From assembly GCA_022592435.1 (NCBI GenBank), contig JABYQS010000024.1, positions 62,001-126,000 of the forward strand: a DNA stretch of 64,000 nt, read 5' to 3'. Under the pieces are notes generated by a model. It saw nothing but the letters and a program-made list of their open reading frames with translations. It had not been told where the DNA came from and made no database searches. Shown one piece after another: positions 57,329-64,000 of this stretch. The stretch is from Cerioporus squamosus. Its lineage: Eukaryota; Basidiomycota; Agaricomycetes; Polyporales; Polyporaceae. Numbering within the stretch: the stretch's first letter is position 1; each line of letters opens with the position of its first letter. The position numbers and the translations under genes were made by a program.

Positions 57329-58890
57329 ATGTCGACTTTGCGCCAGGTTGACGCAGACAATGACATGCCTCGGCGGTCTACTCGTGTCTCTGCACGGCTA
57401 GAGTCTGTCCAATCCCGCCACTCAACCCAGGCTCCGCCACTGGATCGTGGTGTATGGCCAGTGGCAAGCAGAGTGCGTAACTTCACAACTTCCGAAGCTT
57501 ACCTGCTCAATCCGTTGATGCCAGGCACGTCAAGCTCGGAAAGCTCAAGGCAAACCACGGCGGCGGGAGCCTCCTCAAGTGGTCCCGCGAGGCGACATCC
57601 TCTTCCCTGTCGAAGTCTGGAAGTTGGTGTTCGAGTACCTGCACGACGAGCTGGATCAACGCCACTTTGCAAGAGCTGTTCGATTCCTCTCTGCACTGCA
57701 TCACGAAGCGGAGGGCCTCCTGTACAAGAAGCCTCTGCTCGCCGGGACCACCTCCGCCGTGCGGTTTGCGGAGAGTATATCGCAGTCGACCCATCGCGCG
57801 CGTGCCGTGGAGGCCCTCACCATCAAAGTGACGGCAAGAGACAACAAAACCAGCGAACTGTACCTGGACACGCTCAGTGCCATCTTGGATGCAGTATCCC
57901 GACTTGTCTCCCTCGAGATGTGGGGAGACCTTCGGTCAGCTTCTGCCCGGCCGTTCTCGGGCTCGTGGAACCTCTCGACGCTCTTGAAGGGTAAGTCACC
58001 ACCGCTGCGGTACATCCGCGGTTACCCAGTGCGTTTGGACGCTAGTTATGCCACTACGCTGCAAGTCCTCGGTCCTCAGCTCGAAGAAGTACGTCTGCTG
58101 TCCCAAGCCGTTATCCTGAATGAGCCAGCGGTCCCTGGCACACTGGCGGACGTCGAACTACCCAACCTTCACACGCTTGCATGCGACATTTTCATCTTGC
58201 ACCAGATGAAGGCCACGCGCAACATCACCCACCTCTGGCTCGTCGACAGGTTCGACGCGCAGGCCATCAACGAAGCTATCGACCTGCTCGGGCCGCAGCT
58301 CGTCAGCTTGCGCATAGAGCAAACCTCCAACAACCCGCAAGGACCGATGTATCCCACCGAACGTCCGGTGCGCTGGGAGCGCTGCACGCGACTCAAGTTC
58401 CTTCACATAGATGACATCGTCGACTATCGACGCTATGTACGTTCCCCATGTTATCAATGTGCGCGTACTCTCGTGTGCTCACTGCACCCTGTAGGACCGG
58501 TGGTCACCGGAAGCCTACTATGGCGGTAGGACCTGTTGGGGCGACTGGCTCGGGAGGGTGGGACTCGCGCTCGGTACCCAGCCTCATCGCCTCCCGCCCG
58601 TCCTGGAAACACTCGTCTGGGCTCCTGCGTGGGTGCGCAAGGTGGCGGAAGACTCGAGGATGTACCAGATCGGCGAGCCCGGGCAGACCCACCGCTATGT
58701 GCTGCGGCGTTTTGCCGAGGTCACGCTGGAACGCTTCTCCTCGTTGGAGGAGTTCTTGTACATGTGGAGTGACGAGGGGTACTTCCACTGCATGCTCTCC
58801 TCCGAGGGCGATCTGTTGGAGGCACATACCGACCGCGAGCATGTGTATTACAACGCATGGGCAGCCGTGCCTGCTAATTCCCAAGTCTGA
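57329..58890 (+). CDS. F-box-like protein of a basidiomycete expanded family, copy 1
   Basis: Three exons (57329-57472, 57525-58436, 58495-58890) with matching phases give 483 residues. A short basic N-terminus is followed by PRGDILFPVEVWKLVFEYL, an F-box-like helix set (degenerate relative to classical F-boxes), then leucine-rich stretches (LEMWGDLRSAS, LVSLRIEQT, LKFLHIDD) that probably form an open repeat fold. The C-terminus HRYVLRRFAEVTLERFSSLE and MWSDEGYFHCMLSSEGDLLE is shared closely with the truncated gene at the right edge. Such genes number in the hundreds in Agaricomycetes. A role as SCF adaptor is assumed, not shown. Confidence 0.8.
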
Positions 58891-59175
58891 AGCAGAGAAG
58901 TAAAGCAGTATTGTATCGTGCGGAATGACGAGGGGGTATTTTGACGGTCGAGACTGGGTCGCAGTGACAGGCTGTACCTGCAATTCCCTTGACTGTCATT
59001 GGTGGTTCATGACCCTGGCACCACAACGACAATGTTGAGGAGAGATATCGTGTTCATGCCGCGGTAAATCTAATATAATAATGATACAGCAAACCACCTA
59101 GAACGAATGGGTAACGAAAGCAGCGGGTATATGTCAATCCAGATCCCAATATCACCGACATGCGGACGATGGCGG

Positions 59176-61049
59176 TTATTGGTACTTCTCCTTGTATATC
59201 CACGCCAGCCCGACGTCGCTTGCGCCTTGCTGCACCTATGTAGCCGATGCATTCTCTCAGTATGCGTGCACAACACACGGAAGGGAGGATGGAAGGTTAC
59301 ATACAGCAGCGCGGTACCACTTCGCCGCCTCTTTCTTGTCCTTCTTGCACCCTTTCCCGTGCTCGAGACAGAATGCGAGCTCTTGCTGAGCGTCGGGATC
59401 TCCGAGTCGTGACGCGACCCGGTAGTATTGCTGATATATGATCAGCATGCGCAATAAATGGGAGTGAGTGGGTATATCACATACCACTGCCATCTCCTTG
59501 TCCTTCTGAACGCCCCAGCCACGGAAGAAGCTCTGTCCGACTTCATAGATAGCAAGCACCAGCTCGGACTGCACCCCAATATTAGCGCCCACGACACAGA
59601 AAGACAGGTTGGAGGTGAACTCACCCTGACCGCACTCATATCACCCTGTTGCCCCTTCTCCATGTCTGCGACCGCAAGCTCCGCCGCGCGGCGCAACCAC
59701 TTGAACCCCGTCGCCTCATCCTTCGCGCACCCCCACCCGTGCCTCTGGGCAAGTCCCCACATCAGCATGCCGACACCACATCCCCCACCGAGTGTCGCGC
59801 TCTTCTCAAAGGCTTGCGCAGACTCCGTGAGCCGGTTCTCGAGGTGGTGCTTGATTCCGAGCTGGAGATAGTCTTGCGGGGTCTGCGGGTTCTCAGGGGC
59901 GGGGTTCTCGTCCTTGTGCCGACTCGCGGTCGACTTCGCTCGAGGTCGCCCCTGGGTTCCTGGCGTTGTAGGTGTATTCGGTGGATATGGCGGGGCTGAG
60001 GCGGGAGTAGGAGGGGCGGGGAAGGGCGCGGGAGAAGAGGGGCCATTGATGGTCGCAGACGTCGGGGTGGGAGGGAGCTCGTAATAGGAATAATTCGAGT
60101 ATACGCTCACCGAGGAGGTTATGCGGGGCGACTGTCCGCCTGCGCCTGGGGTCTGTGCCTGTAGTGAAGACGAAGGGTGTGACTGCGCGATGTTCGGAGA
60201 TGGAATGGGGGAAGGATAGGGATTCGAATACGGCTGCTGTTCACGCAGGGAAGCAGGCGAGACGGGCCGCGAGCCCGACTGCGACGATGGCTCGAGTGCC
60301 GGTGAACTGAGCGGACTTGGCCCATGGCGTGGACTTGCAGCAGGAGAGTGTGCTGGTGAATGGTCCGAGGACGTTGGATAGGGTGAGTTCCTCATCAGCA
60401 CTTCGCGCTTCCGGTCCTCCGACTCGTCCCAGTCGAGGTTCGACATTGGCTGCACCACCGGTCTCGAGAAGTTCAGGCTCGGGGCCTGCACGCGCGACGG
60501 CACGCGTCCGCCCTTCGAGGGACCTGGGACGGTAGAGTCATACTCCTGCTGCCAGAGCTCCGGTGTGGGTTGGGTTTCCGGGGCCGCGGAGACCACGACG
60601 GTGGGTAGATCAGGGACGTCAGGGGGGTCGTAGACAGAAGGAGGATCGACGACGCCGGACGAGCGCCATGTGTCGCGGTACCTATTGGTTATCGAGTCGA
60701 TGTCGTAGTTGGTCGACGCGTAGGACTCGTGTGGTGCGCGGCCGCGAAAGGGTGCGGTGGTCGAGCGTGCGTCCCAGGAGATGGTGCGCATGCTCTCGCC
60801 ATCGTCGTAGTACGACGCCGCGGTGGCTGTCGAGCTCCGGAACTGTGTGTGCAGGATGGGCGAATGGGGTGGGGGTGGTGTGCTATTTGGACTTGAACTT
60901 CCTGTCCGCGGAGGCGTTCCGGGGGGCTCAAGATTGGCTGGTCTGTGGTTGTTCACCCTCCTCGACGACGTGCGGCGGATAAGCGTGTTCAGCGGGGAAG
61001 AGTCGCGAAGATTAGGGGTAAGCTGAGGCCCAGCTGAGAGCTCAGCCAT
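59176..61049 (-). CDS. SEL1-repeat protein with long disordered N-terminus (Skt5/Dsf2-like)
   Basis: Four exons (61049-59625, 59568-59485, 59430-59305, 59235-59176) give 564 residues. The first 380 are Pro/Ser/Thr-rich and disordered. The C-terminal 150 hold SEL1-type helix pairs: DYLQLGIKHHLENRLTESAQ, GVGMLMWGLAQRHGWGCAKD, VGQSFFRGWGVQKDKEMAV, DPDAQQELAFCLEHGKGCKK, KKEAAKWYRAAVQQG and DVGLAWIYKEKYQ. SEL1 repeats are scaffolds; in fungi this layout is found in activators of chitin synthase (Skt5/Chs4) and in Dsf2-type proteins. Which of these it is cannot be decided. The frame is open upstream without ATG, so MAELSAGPQ at 61049 is the start. Confidence 0.85.
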
Positions 61050-61377
61050 GCTGTATGGCTGGCAGAGGGTGGAGTGTGCAGTGATGAAGATGATCGTTTG
61101 CAAAGCAGCATTGATCCATTATACTCAGTGGTCGTTGCCAAGTAGATCTCCTCCCGATGCAACCGCGGCGCGACCACCGGTCACGTAACACAGATCTACA
61201 CCGCTCTCACCGCGAACATCATGTCATCGGGCTTCAACCAGGCAATAGCAGCAGCGCAAGGGGTACACGGCGCGTAAGAGACCGCTCGCGAGACACGGAG
61301 CAGAGAGCACGCTCGCATGCAACATTAGAGGAGTAACTGAGTTACAAGTAGTATGAGGTGTGCAGTATCCGACCCAT
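61050..61377. other. Intergenic region, SEL1-repeat protein / mL38
   Basis: Promoter side of the SEL1 gene and the 3' end of mL38. Nothing else recognised. Confidence 0.45.
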
Positions 61378-63206
61378 CTAGAGATACTTTTTCTTGTGCT
61401 TGAGATCTGCGTACGGGTCTGGCTTGGGCATCTTCCCGAACCGCGGCTCGTCCTTCTTGAGCGTGAACTTGTAGATGTGCGACACGGTCTCATCCCACAC
61501 TTCGCGCCACATATGCGCACCGCCTCCCCGAGCTCCGTCGAAACCGTACTGCTCTGCAAAGGCGCGGAAGTTAAACCCGAGCCGGTCCGACTCCTCGAAT
61601 ACCGGAATGTCGATAGGCTCCGTTGGTGACGACTGCGGTAGCACCAGTAAGACGTAGCGGTGGTAAGGAGTGCCGCGCTGTGGGTGTGGTGGGACGTAGC
61701 GCGTGTGCGTGTCGAGAGGGACTGTTGGCGATTGGGTGAACGCAGAGAGAGGGATGTTAGGCCTATGAGCGCAGGTCGGTCAGGGGAAGCAGCGAAGAGC
61801 AACGCAAGGAGGACTTACTGCATCCAGTGCAAGTACGTAGTGTACGACTGGCTCTCGGAGTCGGGGACGTCCAAATCGACCATCAACAAGGTGTACAGAC
61901 GCGTGTCTGTGTGGAAGAGCGTCGTGTAGATCTCAGGCTGTCTCCTTGTCTACAAAAGCGGGATGCGTGAGTTACACGCAAGGATATACAAACACTCGCC
62001 ATATTGAGTGACTATCCGTAATGCGTTCCGACGCGATACCTCCAAAATTCATAACTTGAAAGGCCATGTGCCTCGCAGTGTCCCAGACCATTGCACCGGT
62101 CGTGCTTCGACCACGGCGGAACAAAGGCCTGCGAACTAGCAGGCTGAGGATCTGCTTTAGAGTCTGGCGAGGGATTTGACCCTCCTGGCCAGATTCCAAA
62201 ATTTGAACTCGCTGAGCACACAGCCGGAGCTTTAAGCGAAGTCTAAAGACGGGTCGGACGGGTACTACGTCCAGACAGCTTACGGATAGTCACTCATTGT
62301 GCAGGTCGTTTGCAACGACGGGCGAATTGGAGAACGTACCTGCTCTGGCACCAAAAAGACACCCGGCTCGACCTGCCTGAGCTTGCGCTTAACACGCGTG
62401 CGCAGATAGTTGCTCTTCGGAGGCGGCTCGAGGTAGCGGATGCGGAGGTCAAGGGAGGGATGCAGCTCTGGGAGCATATCCGGGACCACCTTCATCTGGT
62501 ATATACGCTCCATCTAGATTGACCATGTGAGTATCAGTTCTTCTAGCACGAGAGAAAGACAACGTACCAGAAGGTCCAGGTCTCCCTCCTCCCTCCACTT
62601 CTGCTCAGCCAGGTGCCTGTATATCGGCTTGTTCATGTCCGCTACATGCCTGCGTGTCACTTCTGCGTGCAGTTCACCATGTACAGAACCACTCACCCAT
62701 GCCGTTCCTCGCCTTCCACCTCACGTCGGGCAAGTTCGCCTCCGCCTGGATCTCCAGCACGCGCACCTTCTCCCGCATCTTCTCCAACGCCTGCTCGTCC
62801 CTTACACCCTCGGGCTTCGCCTCCTCAGCCTTCACCTTGGCCTGCAGCTCATCCAGCTCCTTCCTAACGAAGCGGCGTCGCGCAGGATATAGCGCAGCGC
62901 ATAGTCGTACGCAGGCTCGACGCCCTTCGCAACGGGCCGACACCACTCCCTCGGACGCTCCAGCGAGATGGGGGGCCTGCGCGTCGGCCACTGACGCTGC
63001 TTCCCCTTCGGCGGCTCGGTTTGTTCGGACTCAGCGGGCTCTTCTGTGGAGGTCTCCTTCGCTGGCGCAGGGGTCGACGGCTTTGCTGTCACAGGCGGAG
63101 GCGGAGGGGGCGCGTCCGCCTGCGTGGAGGCCGCTTCAAGCGTTGCGTTCCCTCGCACTGATACTAGTCTGGGAGCATAGCGGGGCAGTCGGCGGAGAGC
63201 GAGCAT
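61378..63206 (-). CDS. Mitochondrial large-subunit ribosomal protein mL38 (MRPL38/Mrpl35, PEBP fold)
   Basis: Five exons are placed (63206-62697, 62641-62568, 62513-62340, 61949-61819, 61762-61378), about 424 residues. MLALRRLPRYAPRLVSVRG is a mitochondrial presequence; a Pro-rich linker follows, then ISLERPREWCRPVAKGVEPA and a coiled coil (ALEKMREKVRVLEIQAEANL), MNKPIYRHLAEQKWREEGDL and the PEBP-like domain: VEPGVFLVPEQ, TLLMVDLDVPDSESQSYTTY, LHWMQPNIPL, YHRYVLLVL, RLGFNFRAFAEQYG. At about 62865 the frame slips: one base is missing between RDAASL and RKELDELQ. A 47-nt GT...AG intron (donor GTACGA) would also restore frame but would remove a conserved-looking helix. Intron 61950-62339 is 390 nt and contains hairpins. 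Confidence 0.88.
62098..62193 (-). other. Cluster of three hairpins inside an mL38 intron
   Basis: Within intron 61950-62339 three inverted repeats follow one another: GGTCG/CGACC (62098-62102 with 62108-62112), GCCTGC/GCAGGC (62127-62132 with 62139-62144), and a two-part stem TCTGGC/GCCAGA plus GAGGG/CCCTC (62163-62173 with 62180-62193). All form in the host transcript. An H-box-like AAAGCA lies between the last two on the minus strand. A structured intronic RNA, perhaps a snoRNA, is possible; no type is proven. Confidence 0.35.
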
Positions 63207-63532
63207 GGTGGTCGGGACGAGACGCGGTCATGTGCGCGCTCAATGCACGCTGCAGAAATTCCGGACGAGCGCTTGCGTGACCTGAATCCGCAAGTGAATC
63301 CGGGTCGGCAACTCTCCTCGAGGCTCGTATGTTCCTGCGGTGTATGGTCATTGCCGTCATGCTAACCAGCCTAAGTGCACATTATCCATTTGATACTACA
63401 GACTCCTCGAGTACAGAGCCAGGTCAAACGATGCGTCACCTCGACACGTTGAAGCAACCTCGAGTCGACGTCGTCGATGCTGCGTCCCTATAAGCCGTCC
63501 ACTCGACATGATTGCAATCCGAGTTGTCTGCT
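63207..63532. other. Intergenic region, mL38 / F-box-like copy 2
   Basis: Promoter side of mL38 and the 3' end of the next minus-strand gene. Nothing else recognised. Confidence 0.45.
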
Positions 63533-64000
63533 TCAGACCTGGGAATGATGAGGAACACATGCCCATGCGTCGTAAAACATATCCTCGAGTTCGATGTGTG
63601 CTTCGAACAAATCGCCCTCGGGTGAAAGCATGCAGTGGAAGTAACCCTCGTCACTCCACATGTAGAAGAACTCCTTCAAAGAGGCGAAGCGTTCCAGCGT
63701 GGCCTCCGCAAAGCGCCGCAAGACGTAGCGGTGCATATGCTCGGGCTGACCGACCAAGCCAACGTCCACATCGTCTGCTGGTAGCACCTTCCGTGCCCAC
63801 ACAGGATCCCAGACAAGCGTTTCCAGGACGGGCGGGAGGTGCTGCGGCTGATCGCTGAGCTGCAGTGGCCTGAGCCAAGCCCGATCTGTTGTGGGGCCAT
63901 AATAGGATGAAGGCGGCCACCGTGTCTATAAGTCGCCATGAGCATACAGCTTACACAGTCGAAACATAAGAAACTTACATATTCTTGATAGTCGACGACA
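63533..64000 (-). CDS. F-box-like protein, copy 2 (3' part only, cut by window edge)
   Basis: Two exons are visible: 64000-63979 (partial) and 63925-63533, with a 53-nt intron at the same place as the last intron of copy 1 (57329-58890). The protein end reads LPPVLETLVWDPVWARKVLP, HRYVLRRFAEATLERFASLK, MWSDEGYFHCMLSPEGDLFE and VPHHSQV, closely matching copy 1. The N-terminal F-box-like part lies outside the window. The frame is intact in what can be seen. Confidence 0.85.

Overview
The window is nuclear DNA of a filamentous basidiomycete, most likely an Agaricomycete. Genes lie on both strands, are interrupted by many short introns (mostly 47-75 nt, GT...AG), the DNA is GC-rich, there are no operons, and the products are typically fungal: proline-rich regulators, an F-box family, a Hal4-type kinase, small secreted proteins and a MYST acetyltransferase. 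Most gene models were built exon by exon, and in the ones checked the exon phases sum to an open frame.

Layout. 0.4-6.8 kb: RPB1, largest subunit of RNA polymerase II (+). 7.9-10.7 kb: a disordered protein with a C-terminal PP1-docking block (-). 11.9-14.5 kb: amidase-signature enzyme (+, two apparent frameshifts). 16.4-20.0 kb: intracellular GH2 beta-mannosidase (+). 21.2-22.8 kb: MFS transporter (+). 23.3-25.5 kb (-) and 26.4-28.5 kb (+): two complete proline dehydrogenase genes, head to head. 29.3-33.8 kb: CAND1 (-). 34.3-36.2 kb: a small acidic protein and a small secreted protein (both -). 36.2-39.4 kb: the largest gap. 39.4-41.3 kb: Hal4/Npr1-like kinase (-). 42.9-43.6 kb: ribosomal protein eL19 (+). 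44.3-46.8 kb: MYST histone acetyltransferase (-). 47.1-49.9 kb: AGC-derived pseudokinase (-). 50.8-52.5 kb: F-box protein and an orphan gene (-). 52.9-54.5 kb: SAP30-like HDAC subunit (+). 55.1-56.4 kb: secreted Ala-rich protein (+). 56.9 kb: intron-containing tRNA-Asn(GTT) (+). 57.3-58.9 kb: F-box-like protein (+). 59.2-61.0 kb: SEL1-repeat protein (-). 61.4-63.2 kb: mitochondrial ribosomal protein mL38 (-). 63.5-64.0 kb: 3' end of a second F-box-like paralogue (-).

Most of the content is housekeeping: transcription (RPB1, MYST HAT, SAP30), protein turnover control (CAND1 and F-box proteins, all parts of the SCF system), cytosolic and mitochondrial translation (eL19, mL38, tRNA-Asn) and mitochondrial proline oxidation. 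The most interesting observations are the regular Tyr/Phe alternation in the RPB1 CTD, the divergent pair of proline dehydrogenases sharing one upstream region and a 10-nt microexon, the AGC pseudokinase, and three consecutive hairpins inside an mL38 intron. No CRISPR array, complete transposon, virus or obviously new multi-gene system was recognised. Four single-base frame breaks in otherwise conserved genes may be assembly errors rather than true mutations.
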